A stretch of DNA of 64,000 nt from Blasia pusilla (Eukaryota; Marchantiophyta; Marchantiopsida; Blasiales), in the NCBI GenBank assembly GCA_050084515.1, contig CM114273.1:39804001-39868000 (forward strand), written 5' to 3'. The translations under genes were made by a program, and so were the position numbers. The notes below the pieces were generated by a model that saw nothing but the letters and a program-made list of their open reading frames with translations, searched no databases and was not told the origin of the DNA. Each line of letters opens with the position of its first letter. Within the stretch, counting starts at the first letter, position 1. Shown piece by piece: positions 13,183-25,291 of this stretch.

Positions 13183-14226
13183 TAAACTGGTTAGTTGCCC
13201 TGTCCGTGCAGGCACTTACATGCAACTAACAAGTTTTTTTTTTTTTTTTTTGGAGTTTGTTTTGAAAATACCGGTAAGAACTCTTAGGGACCCTCACAGA
13301 TCTCTATCTAATATAATTTGCTTTCTTTACCAATCTCTTTGTATGACCCCAATTCAGGTGACCAAAATTACTTTTGAAAGAAACCAAGTGACTAAATGAA
13401 AGAATAACTATAAAAAATCGCATCCTCCAATCACAACATAGATTCATCTAATGAGAGGAGGACAAAATGATAAGTTTCATTACCGAATTAAAATTTTTTT
13501 TAAAAAGAAAATGTTCCAAAATACTACTATACATTATAAAAGTATTCAGGAAAGAAGAAATTTTCCAGGCACAGATTTTTAATATTTGAAAGATATTCAG
13601 AGAATTTCTTCTAGCTTTAAAATGAATTCGTGGAAAAAAAAAGTATTATATAAATTTACAACAGGATTTAATATTCTATACTTTGACTTTTTTTATCGAC
13701 GCCTCTATACCCTCTTAATAGAATCCAGCCAGGGTCCTCTTTTTCCCAGGTGAACCTCCCGGAAACCTCGACCTCGAAGGCCATGTCTTCCCGGTCGTCG
13801 GGAACGTGTTAACGACGCGGAAAGCCGTGAAAGAATCGGATGCTCGCCCTCCTTACGTGGAGTCTCCCACGCGGCGGGAGTTGGGTAGCGAAAGCGAGAA
13901 GAGGTCGGAAAGGCAGCGGCGTTCAGGGTAGGAGTGAGCGCAGCCGGTAAGGCGAACCGGTGCGGCGCAAGCGTCGGGGAGGAGAGCCAATAGGGGAAAC
14001 GACTCGAACGGGCGCGTGTCGGCGGAAAGAAAAGGCGACCGGCATCGGAGGACAGGGAAAGAAAACGAAATGTAAGAAAATGCGGGGCCCATACTACCTC
14101 GGCTATAGGGAGCGCAGGCGCGCCAGGAGGCTGGCACTCGCAGCTCCGTGGTGCTCGAGGAGCTCGGGCTCCAGCAGGAGCGGAGACGACGAAGAAGCGC
14201 GATCTGGGAATGGCCGGAGGTCGAAG

Positions 14227-15582
14227 ATGAATTTCGATGCGGATGCGAGGGATTCGAGGATCACCATGGCCCTGGGAATGGGCTGTGGGCCGCGATTCGG
14301 AGACGATCAAACGGCGGATGTGGTGCTGAATTTGAAGAGGGCAGCGGGGGATGAGAGCGGCACTTCGGAAGTGGTGTCGACGCTCTATTTGCATTCCAAG
14401 GCGCTCCGGAGGTCGGAGTTTTTTGATGCTAGATTATCCGAGAGATGGAGCAGTGGCGCGGAAACCAGTTGCAGCGGTGGAGGATTAGGCCCGGATGGAG
14501 CTGGAATCGTGGAATTGACGTTGGACAAATGTAAAGAGCCGCAGACTTATGTCAGGTGCATTCAATTGTTGTATGTGCCGGATCGCGTGAAGCACACGTG
14601 CTTTGAGAGCGTCCAAGACGCTCTCCAAATATTGGAAGTCGCGGCGGAGCTCTTGTTCCATGATTGTGTGGCGTCTTGCATGAAGTACTTGGAATCGGTA
14701 CCGTGGACCCCCGGACACGAAAGTGCTATCAAAGCCTGTGTCTCGAGTTTGCACTTGCAGCCATCGGAGGACTTGGCGGCCCGTCTCTGCTCACCTGAGA
14801 GCGTGCCTGATGTGAAGCCGGTGGACATCATGCAAGGTGTGCTCGGGGAGCTTCTCACGCTCGTGACGAATGGTGCTCATTCCAAGGCGCGTGAAATCAC
14901 CGAAAGGGTTCTCTTGGCGAATGTTCAGCCTGCGACCTCCGCAGCGTTCGCCACCGTAAACGAAGTAGCTCTCTTCAAAGAGCTACAAGGGAATGTGGAA
15001 ATTTTGAAGGTGCAGCTCCGGAAATTCGCGAATTTCTTTTCTTGGAATGGACACCAGGTGACCATCGCCTGCTCAGCGCTACGATGGCTTTTGGATGAAT
15101 TGTTTACGCTTCAAATTGCCGACGAAGCGGTCAGAATGTTTGCCGAAGAAAAAGAGCTCGCGCAACTGATGGTCTCCAGAATCTATCAAAATCCCTTCAC
15201 CGAGACACTCTTCTTCGTTCTCGTTCGCATGCTTCAGGCATTGCAGAAGGGTGAAGTGCTGTCTCCAAGATCTGTCCGACTGACTTTGTTGACCACCTGG
15301 TTGCCCGTCGTCGCAAAATTAGGCAACGATGATGATAACTTTGGCCATGATGAAACGCAACGGAGTTTGGAAGAAGGTCTGAGCGCAGTTGTTGAAACTC
15401 TTCCAATGGTTGACCAAGAAATGATTTTCAGGATCTGGATCGGGGCATGCCTTAGGTGTCGGAAGGCGTGGCCAGATTTAAGCGAGGCGTTTGAGTCTTG
15501 GTGCAGCAAGCTTAGACAGGCACACCACGACACCGATATGGAGAGAGGAGTCTCGGAATCCGAAATCGTGGCGACAAATTGA
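14227..15582 (+). CDS. BTB/POZ domain protein, plant At3g05675-like type
   Basis: A 451-residue protein in one uninterrupted frame. The N-terminal BTB/POZ fold shows DQTADVVLNLK (about residues 27-37) and LHSKALRRSEFFDARLSERW (55-74), the plant pattern in which a histidine-serine-lysine turn precedes the dimer helix. Later the run AAELLFHDCVASCMKYLESV followed by PW is the BTB/BACK junction typical of this family. Such proteins are thought to be CUL3 E3-ligase substrate adaptors or non-catalytic scaffolds; the substrate is unknown. I chose ATG 14227 because conserved sequence begins close after it. An in-frame ATG at 14080 would add 49 Arg/Ser-rich residues. The 5' end is markedly GC-rich compared with its flanks. 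A minus-strand frame (13705-14394) is only its shadow. Confidence 0.85.
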   Translation: MNFDADARDSRITMALGMGCGPRFGDDQTADVVLNLKRAAGDESGTSEVVSTLYLHSKALRRSEFFDARLSERWSSGAETSCSGGGLGPDGAGIVELTLDKCKEPQTYVRCIQLLYVPDRVKHTCFESVQDALQILEVAAELLFHDCVASCMKYLESVPWTPGHESAIKACVSSLHLQPSEDLAARLCSPESVPDVKPVDIMQGVLGELLTLVTNGAHSKAREITERVLLANVQPATSAAFATVNEVALFKELQGNVEILKVQLRKFANFFSWNGHQVTIACSALRWLLDELFTLQIADEAVRMFAEEKELAQLMVSRIYQNPFTETLFFVLVRMLQALQKGEVLSPRSVRLTLLTTWLPVVAKLGNDDDNFGHDETQRSLEEGLSAVVETLPMVDQEMIFRIWIGACLRCRKAWPDLSEAFESWCSKLRQAHHDTDMERGVSESEIVATN

Positions 15583-17306
15583 CGCCATGCGATGCCCCGA
15601 AAGGATTCTTCTTTGTGCCTGGGGTCCGCCTGACCGTATTATCGTACGCCTTGTTTTGTCACGGCGATTGAAAGAACACCTTGAAGCGAGTTCTTCTTGG
15701 CCGTCACGCTGCCCTTCACAAGTCTGCGGGCGATGTTCATATGGGTCTATCCTTCAGGGGGTCGTGATTCAACATCACGGAGAAGCTCTTTCATGAGTGT
15801 CATACGCTGCCCAAAGTGTACTTCAGAGGACTATGGAGGCTTGCAAAGCCTGTACAAAGCTTGTACATACATACATGTTACTTCCGTCCTGGAATAATTT
15901 AGGTCGAAAATGTCTCTTGTTCCAATTCTTTGCGGGATGATCGTACTCAATACATGGGCCAGAGAGTACACCTCTTTTTCCCTGTCAGTATATTATCCAC
16001 TGACCCGGACGATCTCGTTCTTGTTCGATAAAGAGTCCTCAGGTTTTACCGATGACACTAATTCGAGAAGCTCTCAATGTGGGCGGTCATCAATCCAACC
16101 AAAGCACTCACGAAGATTTCCATCTGTTATTGAAGAGGGTGTTCAGATTTGCGTGGCTACCCCAATTGATAATCTTGGCCCACACTGCTGAAGATTCGGA
16201 TGAATTGTCCATTTCGTGCGTAGTTGGTGCAATTTTCTTGAACTTGAGCTGAACTTTCAGCGTGTGTAGCTGTGGTTCATGCAATTACGCTAAGAATAAT
16301 GATGTTTCCAGCCACAGGCGAAATACGGTCACGGTATCCACTCTACATGAAGTGAAGACGAGCACATAGACGTATATTTTTATGACTATGGTGTCACAAC
16401 ATTGCGGGTTTGAGCTACTTTGCGCGACCTTTGTGTTCCTAGTCAATGTAAATACTCCATAACAACGATGTTTGGCTTTCGATCCGATGAAAATCTCGAC
16501 AGTAAGGTCTTGCTTGAGTCTTCGCCATCGCTGAGCCTCTGGGGTAGTCCTTTCGTTTCAGATGCTTCAGTATCGTTGAATTGTACCCGACTCCTCGCAT
16601 TCTTCAACCACGTGTTCGCTCATCTCTCTCATTGCTTGCCAAGGCCATACAAGGATGGGAGTCAATGATCGATTCTCACGTCATGTACGAATCCAGTTCC
16701 TGTGTTTGGCTTCGGATGTGTCTACTGGAGAAGAGACCGTTTGGTGACAACAAATTTAGACCTTGCTAATGGTCTGGTTGCACAACAGGCTTACACCGGG
16801 GCGTAATCGTGCCACCTACATGGATTATCCAAGAGTGGATGTTTTTTCTTTGGAAAAACCACCAGCAGATAGGAGGGATCCTGATGGAGGTACGTACATT
16901 GATTGTTTCTCTTCCTTTTGACCTCTTTTACTACGTGGGGCACGAACGCTCCACCGACCATTTCTCTGAAAACTACATGAGGATTACGCACTTTCCTTGA
17001 CAGGGTTTTAGAAGCTGGTGATAACATTCAATCCGAAACTGACTCAGTGTAAATTATTGAAGCACCCTTTATTCGTCGTTTGATATGTGTTCATGAACAC
17101 TTGCAAACTCTCGTTGCAGATGGGCAACGGTAATTCTGTCGCTCTTTTACGATATCCATCCAGTGAGAGCTGCCGCGTCCTTGGTAGTCTTGCACACTCG
17201 ACGGTTTCACAACAGAGATCGAGTTTCCTGCGTGAAAGATACTACACTGTCCGATCTGTGACCTAATCGTGCAAAGCTGTAAGCTGCGGAGAGGAGTTTA
17301 GTTTAT
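15583..17306. other. Downstream region of the BTB gene
   Basis: It probably contains the BTB 3' UTR, because base composition stays near genic levels until about 17000. Only short open frames occur and none matches a family I know. No RNA gene or clear transposon was seen. Confidence 0.45.
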
Positions 17307-17484
17307 CTATTAACGCAAAAGGAGTCTTCTTTAAAGATCATTCTTTACTCTCCGTCGAAGATTTCATACCGTAATCATTTGAATACGTCTCCTTTCTTTT
17401 GTGGATACTAGTAAGGATGGGGGATGCATGGATTCCAATGAAGTAGTGAACGGCCCGTGCCGTGTACGGGAGTGAAGTGACTAA
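17307..17484 (+). mobile_element. Possible mini-Helitron (178 bp)
   Basis: The right end has the textbook order: hairpin CCCGTgccgtgtACGGG (17454-17470), ten bases, then CTAA|T. A matching left end A|TCTATTAACGC occurs at 17306/17307. The 3' end is convincing; the 5' end is a guess because TC after A is common. Confidence 0.4.
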
Positions 17485-20408
17485 TCATGTCACGTCCAAA
17501 ATTTGTTGTTGTTGTCCTTAGAGGGACAAACATTTTCTTGTTGTCACATGTCAAATGAAGAAGTGTTTGCAAATCAAGAAGACACTCTTCAACAATAATA
17601 TAGAAATTTCAATATGATTCCAATTAAAACGATCAAAAGTATTTAATCTCTTAAACATTCTTAGTGGGATGAATAGATCTTACCACTTTGTGTATATCAT
17701 AATCCATTTCCCTACTTATATTATAGGTTGAAGTCTTATTATTTATTATCAATATCTATCAAATAGAATATAATAAGCTTACAAAATCTATGAATTGGGT
17801 ATTTTATTTTAGTTCCCACTTTTTAAAAATGGTTCTCATAAAAGGACAATGAAAGTTAAAGGTATGCCAAAAGGGAAGGGATAAGAAATGCAAAAAGGAA
17901 CAAATTTTCTTTATTAAGAAGTCAAAGGAAAATAGTGGAAAAAACACTCACTTATTAAGAAAACTAAATGCTTGAAAAAATTTTTACATGAATAATAAGG
18001 ATTTATCGTGGGAATGACCATAAATCATTCCAACTTGACATTTTAATCCCATTGTGTGTGGAAAGTCCTATGAGAAGGGTTGGTTTGATGATTCTTGAGC
18101 AAATGTTAAAGGACATGTTTGGAGGAACATATCAAAAGACGCGAGTGCCTTAAACCTTCCACTACAAAAAGGATAAAACCCTCCATTGTTTGTCTTATCA
18201 AATATTTTGATTCCTTGCTTTTTTCTTGTTGCACTGGCCGTAGAAATTTGTTATGTGCAATTTGAGATACAAAGTCAAAACGTATAGAATCGATAAGCAT
18301 CATATTATCCAATAGATAAAAGTAATTTGAGATAAAACTAGAGCAACTTTTTGGCAAGAGGTTGGTTGCGTTGAAGGTAGAACATGTGGTTGTTCTCACA
18401 CCTCTCCACTCCAAACAAGAAATATAATTGTTCTATAAGGTCCCTAATTTTTCTTGACTAAAAAACCGTGAAAATTGTTGTGCGCTTACCTATTGCGACA
18501 AAACACATATTTTTCTCATGTATACACACATGCCTTAACATCCACACCACAAGGCGTATACTTGACATATGCATAGATACCATCATACCAAGAGGTTGTA
18601 CAATCATCCTTCTAACTAATGGTCGGGTTCCTCTAATCCCAAATAGCCAACCACCACATAAATAAATGATGTATCTTTTTGATGTTGAGATTAAGAGTCA
18701 AGTGGTCTAAAAAAAAATCATCATCCGTGAGGAAGCACCTCCAAGGGTAACACAAAGCATGCCATGAGTCATTCTCGAGAATAACCATCATCTAATAACA
18801 TTTTGGTTGTATTCTTCCCCTCTCCCTCTTGGATCAAGTGCCTCATGCCATGGAACCCCCACAAAAACCACATGTCAACGACCATGCATGTCCAAAAATG
18901 CTTTCATCTATTGATGATGTCACACAACTTGACCAATATGTCAAAGTAAGTTCAACAATTTGTGTCTCCTTACTCCCCATAATAGCAAACCACCATACTC
19001 TTAGCTTGCCTCTTTCGTAAACCATCGCTGTCACATTCGTATGAATCCCATGAGAGGGATTTGGAAATGGCACCTGATCCACCAAATACTACCACACACT
19101 GTCTATGGCATCCAAGGAGTCCAAAACCAATGGTCCCACTACACAACAAGAATAATCCGACATCACCACTTACCAAGAATAATCCCAACATGCAATACCT
19201 TATTGACCATCTCCATACTCTCCATATGATGCCCCATCATTGTGACCTCTTCCATCTCTACATGGTCGGCTAATAGGCCAACATTCCACCACCAAATAAC
19301 CTCGTCATTATTACTAATGCTCCATCCTAAATACAACTAGCACGCTAAGAACATTTCCTAGAAAATATCTAATATGGCCATCACTTAACGATCAATCCAG
19401 CCTATATAAGGCCTTCGAATACTTGAGCATGGACCCATATGGTACATGGCCATACATCATAACATCCCCAACCAAGGCATCGCAAGACTCTTCACCAGTC
19501 ACACCAACACTTGCTCTCATTATCGATTTATTTGTAGGATCCTCTAACTACTCCCACACCATCGACTCTTATCATGCCACAAAGGATGGTGCACTCCCAG
19601 TGTCACACCTTTTAGTGTTGTCTAAATTTGAAATAGACACGCCTCCAACTCAAACCCACTTTAAAGAATGAAGACTCAACTTTAAATGACTTATGTGAAA
19701 AAATACCTCAAATTATGACTTTGATGGTTGTGCCATTTTTTACATTAGTTAGATATATAACCAACTTGGTCTTGGTCGTATGATAAATTAGTAAAATATA
19801 TGTACAAAGAAATATTATAACGATTCCATATACTTACCTTGTTCACTATTTTTCACATGTAGGCAATTTTTTGTCATTGTAGGATGTCATATTGATCATG
19901 CTAGAACAAAAATCTAATGGAGGTTCACGTTAAATTTGCATAAAACTCCATTTTATTTAAAAAAATTCCTATATTACCTTTTTCTTCTAATAGAAAGTTT
20001 CATATATGGAATTGCCATTCGGAAAAAGATGAGGATCTTCATTAGTATGGATCTCAATCTATAGTATTCTTAGGGATACCCATCTCATCTATCTATATGA
20101 TTATGATTCTTTACATGTGTGCCACCCCTATCGGTGACACCTGTCCTTTTCGGCCTATAATTAATTGATGCGTGTCGTATTTTCCTTGTAAGCCAAAACA
20201 TGCAAGCTCCTTCCAAAGATTTTGAAACGCCCAAATTTTTGTCCTCTTGATATTTAGACTGAACTAATCTTTCACCCCTCTAAGCACATGCTCATATTAA
20301 AGCATAGGGGAACTTATCATCTTCCCCACCTTAAGTACTTGGGTATCAATTTTGAAGAGAAATTAAATTGTGTTAGGGTATGAAAAGTAATTTTATTAAT
20401 CATCAGAC
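17485..20408. other. AT-rich intergenic region
   Basis: No recognisable protein family is present. Open frames between 18100 and 19670 are short and low-complexity on both strands. A Helitron-like left end (A|TCTATCTATATGATTATG) occurs near 20088 without a clear right end. Confidence 0.5.
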
Positions 20409-20460
20409 AATTAAGGACTCCTAGGTCCTGTTCCGGCCCCGTACCTAGGAGTCCTTAATT
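20409..20460. repeat. Perfect 18-bp inverted repeat
   Basis: Arms aattaaggactcctaggt (20409-20426) and acctaggagtccttaatt (20443-20460) flank a 16-nt GC-rich loop. Pairing continues outward with mismatches (catcagac against ctccgatg). It lies about 700 bp upstream of the DUF3172 gene, at the edge where AT-rich DNA gives way to genic DNA. Confidence 0.85.
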
Positions 20461-21095
20461 CTCCGATGAGCTTGAGTGATGGAGATTAGCGGAAGCACCT
20501 TTTCTTCTCGTCCACCCGATATACGGGACCAGTCACCGCCACTTTTTTCCTCAGGCTTTCTATACTGGAAATCCACACGGCCGTCGTCGGATCTCAGCCG
20601 TCCGAAACATCTTGCACGGCTGCGATGTAGCCTCGAGACTCGCCATGCGGAACTAAGCCGGGAAAATTGCCACCAGCGTTTCCATACGCGCTGCGCGATG
20701 CCTATCGAACGGCCCACGTCGACGCTTGCGTGGGAGTGAATTTGGACTGCGAACTCTCGCGCGATATGTTGTTGTTATACGGACTCTTTTCCGCGTGTGA
20801 CTGAACTCTTCGCTCTCCGCTCTTTGCTCTTCGCTCTTTGCTCGTTGCTCCGCTCTGCAGCGGAGAAATTCGCTGCCTCAGCGATCCTGAGCTTTTCGAA
20901 TCCCGCGAGTTTAATGGACTCTATCTCTCAGCGACGCACCCCGAAAATGCGGTCTAGTAGCGGTTGATTCAAGCTGAGCCTGCGAACTTTGCCATTAAAA
21001 CACAGACACAGACAGACAGATTGAGAGAGATTGGGAGAGGGAGAGGGAGAGAGAGAATTGGCGGAGGTTTGGGTAGGAGAGAGAGCGGGTGAGAA

Positions 21096-22968
21096 ATGAT
21101 TTTGAGAGGCCATGGAATTAGCTGTGGCCTCTGTTCTTGCGAAGTACCGGCTCGGCATGGCTTGTGGAGATCGCTGATCTTGGCGAATTTAAGGCACGCT
21201 GATATAAGATTGTAAGTGTTTTCGAAACCTGCTGTGCATACGGTATGGAATGGGATTGTTGGCTCTTATAACTCGGAATTGCTCAATGCCACCGGAACTC
21301 GGGGAAGGAAGGGCCGCTCCGGTGGCTTGTGGAAGAGGGACGAAGGACGTGCAGGGCGAATTGCTGATAATTCTCCCATTTCGCTGGTGACTTCGCGTGG
21401 CTGGAGCTCAGTGAGCCGAGCGGCGAAGGTTGCCGATCTTCCATGCGTCTTATGTGCGCCTGATTTCACTTTAACTGCGAAAAAGTTTCAATGGCATATT
21501 TCATGCTCCATTTGGCTACGGCGATGTCTCCCGTTGCTTCTAGTAAGATTCGGAGTCGTGTGAACGTTTGACGATTCGATGAATCCGACTTTCTCTACGA
21601 CCTCGCGATCGAGCGCGTTCGGGTCGATGTCACGGGGCATTAGGCGGAGAATCATCTCGTCATTAGTGGCATTCCGGTGCCTGTGTGCAGGAAAGAACTC
21701 TTCATGTTGCGTTTCCAGGAAAGAAAATTAGGTCGGGACTATTTTGCGAACATCCCGACGAGCCAGGCAGTTTCTCTATCTGTTGAATGGATCCGAACAC
21801 TGAAAATTCTGCTGAATGCGGAAGAACTGACGAGCATTCCTTTGAATGCAGAAAATCCTCGCCTACCTCCTCAATTCGTTTGACATCTGCTCCGATTTAC
21901 ACGTTTCAACCTAGGTACCTGCAGCCGGTGCGTGCCTTACGATCGAGAGAAAATCGGCAAGAATTCCGGTCGGATTCCCGGAACAATTCTTCTTCTAGGA
22001 ATCCATCGAGTTCCCCAATTCCGGATGTGGATAACGACTCGGGCCTTCCTTCCACGCGAGAATTCGGAGGCTACACGAGGCGGAAAGATTCTTTCGGGTT
22101 GAAAGAGGATGAAGAGATCGGTGACTACCAATACCGCAGAAACAATCCAGGGTCGAATAATACAAGTTCCGATTTGGGGCAGAGATTGAATAAATTCGTG
22201 CTAGGAGGGTTGTTTGTCTTGGGCATGGGGGCGGGCATTGCTGTGGACACTGTTCTGAACGTGGAGCCTAACAACGTTGCATCACGTGAAGTCATTGATA
22301 GACAGACGCCCAACCCTGACGTCTGTATTGCAAATGGCATGAGTGCCATGGTTCTGGATCAACGTCTCTTCATCACCTTCAACCCGTGAGTTCACTCCTT
22401 CAATGAGGAATTCCATTCTGAAAAGCGTAGAGCTTGCAATTCCGCTTGAAGCATATAGTCAATTAGGGTTATGGCGATGGAACTCCTTGGTCTTTTGGTG
22501 GAGTTCCCTCCCAAAGATCTCTCTTATTGTCAGTTTTCTGTGACGGTAAGGCACTGAATCGGACACTGCCAACTTTACCACGACTTCGAACTTGCACCCA
22601 TTTGAACGATGAATCAGCTTGTGCAGAAGAAACGTGAGCAACTCTTTTTTGAATCGCAGGTTAAGTTTTCTGACGTGGGCTCGTGTGTGGACAGTTTCAA
22701 TGTATACGTTTCTCAGGCAGAAGTGAAGCCAGGTTGTGTTCTGCTGCAAAGCAACTGGAGAGTGCTGGAGTCTCGAGGATTGGTGAATCAAAATGAAGTT
22801 CGTGATTGCAAACGGAATTTCAACACTTTTGGTTTTGTTGGAGATTTGCGTCAAGCCCCAGAGATCAATTGTGTGTACCACAGTGAGAGTGCCGAAAACC
22901 AATTTCTGAAAGACCCCACCAAAGCTGCACTCGGTGATGGATTCCAACCCAAAGACTTTCCAGAGTAG
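21096..22968 (+). CDS. DUF3172 family protein, probably plastid-targeted
   Basis: DUF3172 occurs in cyanobacteria and plant plastids; its function is unknown. The conserved core is split by one clear intron: it ends at 22385 (donor gtgagt) and resumes at 22695 (acceptor acag), joining FNP to FNVYVSQ. Seen in the core: a hydrophobic segment (FVLGGLFVLGMGAGIAVDTV), then PDVCIANGMSAMVLDQRLF, VKPGCVLLQSNWRVLESRG and CKRNFNTFGFVGDL. The N-terminus is uncertain. ATG 21787 opens the long frame but is directly preceded by in-frame TGA and gives an acidic leader. My preferred model starts at ATG 21096, splices at 21211 (gtaagt) to 21915 (tag) in phase, and yields an Arg/Ser-rich, transit-peptide-like leader. 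A purine-rich GA tract at 21020-21080 would be 5' UTR. Confidence 0.8.
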
Positions 22969-24345
22969 AAAGGTATTTGCGAGTTTGACGTCATCTGTGC
23001 AGTTCTGCTTGAGCACTTTGATGTAAACCACCTTCAGTGTACTTGTCTAGTACTTCCATCTGCCTCTTGTCAACTCTGGCTGGAAGGTAGTGTAACATTC
23101 TAAGATCACAGAGACGATTCCACTCGTTAAACAGTCCAAACTGCTTCGACCAGATGAGTTATATGCTTGGGAAGAGCTGAAATTAAATGGATCGGAAGCT
23201 GCACCTCATTGATTTAGAGGTCTGTACAGCACAAGTGTATTATCGACAATTGAACTTCTCAACGGTAGATGTCTTGAAGATTATCAATATGTGGAATAGT
23301 CGAGGGACCAGCTAGACTCAGACTTCACACTTCAGAGGCTGCAGTTGAGGAACTTGTCACAGGATATGCTTGCATGTTAGTAGCGTTGGTGCATAGATAT
23401 TCATGCCAACAGGTGATTCTTTGGCATGTGCATACTAGTGATCGTCTGAAGAACATCAGCAGATTGTTTAGCTGGTGCTGGGGTACTGATACAACCTCTC
23501 TGTTGTAAATTGATGCGATTCCTCTGTTTGAACCTCACTTCACCATATGAATAGGAGACACTTGTCGGTGACAACCTGGATGTTTGGTTATAGAATGACC
23601 TGATTCAGGTGCTGAATCTCCTCTTAGCATATGAAGAGGACGACATTGGATTCGACGTCAACTGTATAGAGTGATGTGATTCTATCGTGCAAATATGACA
23701 CTCTTGGATGTGAGAAAGACAAGCATGATGGATCAGGCAGACACTATATGATATGAAACTATTCTTTGAGGAATGTTCCACATACTCTCCTACTCCTAGG
23801 AATGTATGCAAGTATTCCAATCTTGTCGCCATAGCTCCAGATCCAAGCTATAAGCAAGAGCATGTTAACCATACTGGGAAAGAATTTCACCAGATCTGAT
23901 TAGGATTGGAGGGTAACTACCCATGGTTTTACAAATTTTGAAATTGATTTTTTCGCGACTCTCATATGTGAGGAAGATAAGCATGATGAAGCATGATGCA
24001 TGGAGTTTACATTCATGTCATGTTCCTTCATTTTTCCATTCACTACAAGTGTTATGAAATGAATCATGTGAGTGAATTTTTATTCACTTCTAGAATGTGC
24101 AAGAGGAAAAGAAATTTAATTCATTTTGTCATCCAATCCTCATATTTGTTGAAGTAGATTTCCCAAAAAACAATGTGTGTTCTCTCATTGGGGTATGCTA
24201 AGAGAAAACGCTGCAATTTTAGAAGAAATGCCAAAATTGCTACTTTGAAGCACCAACTCATAACCTCAAAGTCTCAAAACATTTGGCTCTTGGAGTCTCT
24301 TGGACTCTTTGCATTTGGTTTCTTGATGTAGTGCATGGTCATCAC
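22969..24345. other. Region downstream of the DUF3172 gene
   Basis: It likely holds the 3' UTR at its start. The rest becomes AT-rich with only short, unrecognised frames, and I see no defined element in it. Confidence 0.45.
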
Positions 24346-24351
24346 TCGTGG

Positions 24352-25285
24352 TCAAGGTTGCACATGGGTGAAGTCCGTGTTTGTAGACTTATGTGCGTTC
24401 TATGGACGGACATGTCCGTGCGAGCTCGAGTACCCATGGCCCGCACCTAAGATCCACGCGGAGCCTATCGCGTAGACCCGGGTTGATGGAGCCCGCACCG
24501 GTTGCATGGCCCGCAACCAGGCTCTCAGGGCGGGCCCGACCTTCATGTACGAATGTCAATGTGAAACTAGACATTGTGTAATGACTAGTATAAATCTGAT
24601 AAAGCATTCATACAAGCAAGTGGAAGGTAATCCCTGAAAGGTGACATCTCCTAAATCCGTGACTTTGGTGAGGCTTGTGTGGATGTTCCACTCCTGGATT
24701 AGTATTGAGATCATGCGGATTGAGTTATGTGATCCTGTCTTTTTTGGGATCACGAACCAAGAGGTGGATTTGTTCCGGTGAGGATTTGTAGTCTTTTGAC
24801 GGACCATTTGAAAGGGAGTGATGTCTACGAACTTGACATGTCTCGTGGACAAGAGTAACGTGAAGCAGGAATATTTCCTGTGAGTGTGCATCACAAGAGT
24901 TCTTGTAGACCTGCATGATAATGTGTTAAATGCATGTCAACATGCTCACGAATTCCCAACACCTCATTGGGCGGGCTTATATCCACGCAGGGCTCGTATG
25001 GCAAGTTTTTTTTGATTTTTTTTTGGGAGGGGGCGTTTGAGGGCCCGCAGGCCCAACCTGCCGTGTGGGCCCTAAGCAAGCCCTCAACCCGCCATGCGGG
25101 CCCTGCACGGGCTTGAGCCCACCCAATGGGGGCCTAGCACGCCCTGGGGACTTGGTTGCGGGCCACGCAACGGGAGTGGGCTCCGTCAACCCGGGTCTAT
25201 GCGGCAGGCTCCAAGCGGGCACGGATGTGGGTTCCAATGCGGGTTGGGCATGCCCGTCAACATGTCCGTTTTCGAGCAACCTTGT
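24352..25285. mobile_element. Fold-back DNA transposon, non-autonomous
   Basis: The ends are inverted repeats (tcaaggttgc at 24352-24361 and gcaaccttgt at 25276-25285, one mismatch). They are flanked by a direct repeat tcgtgg (24346-24351 and 25286-25291) that looks like a target-site duplication. Inside, long imperfect inverted arms lie at about 24406-24532 and 25138-25270, sharing gacccgggttga and tggcccgcaacca. The arms are strongly GC-rich in an AT-rich setting. No transposase frame is visible. It could be a Mutator-like MITE, though the duplication would be shorter than the usual 8-9 bp. Confidence 0.65.
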
Positions 25286-25291
25286 TCGTGG

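Noticed and set aside
13705-14394. 229-residue minus-strand frame
   Set aside because: It overlaps the GC-rich 5' end of the BTB gene, has low-complexity Arg/Ser/Pro content, and matches nothing; it is an antisense shadow.
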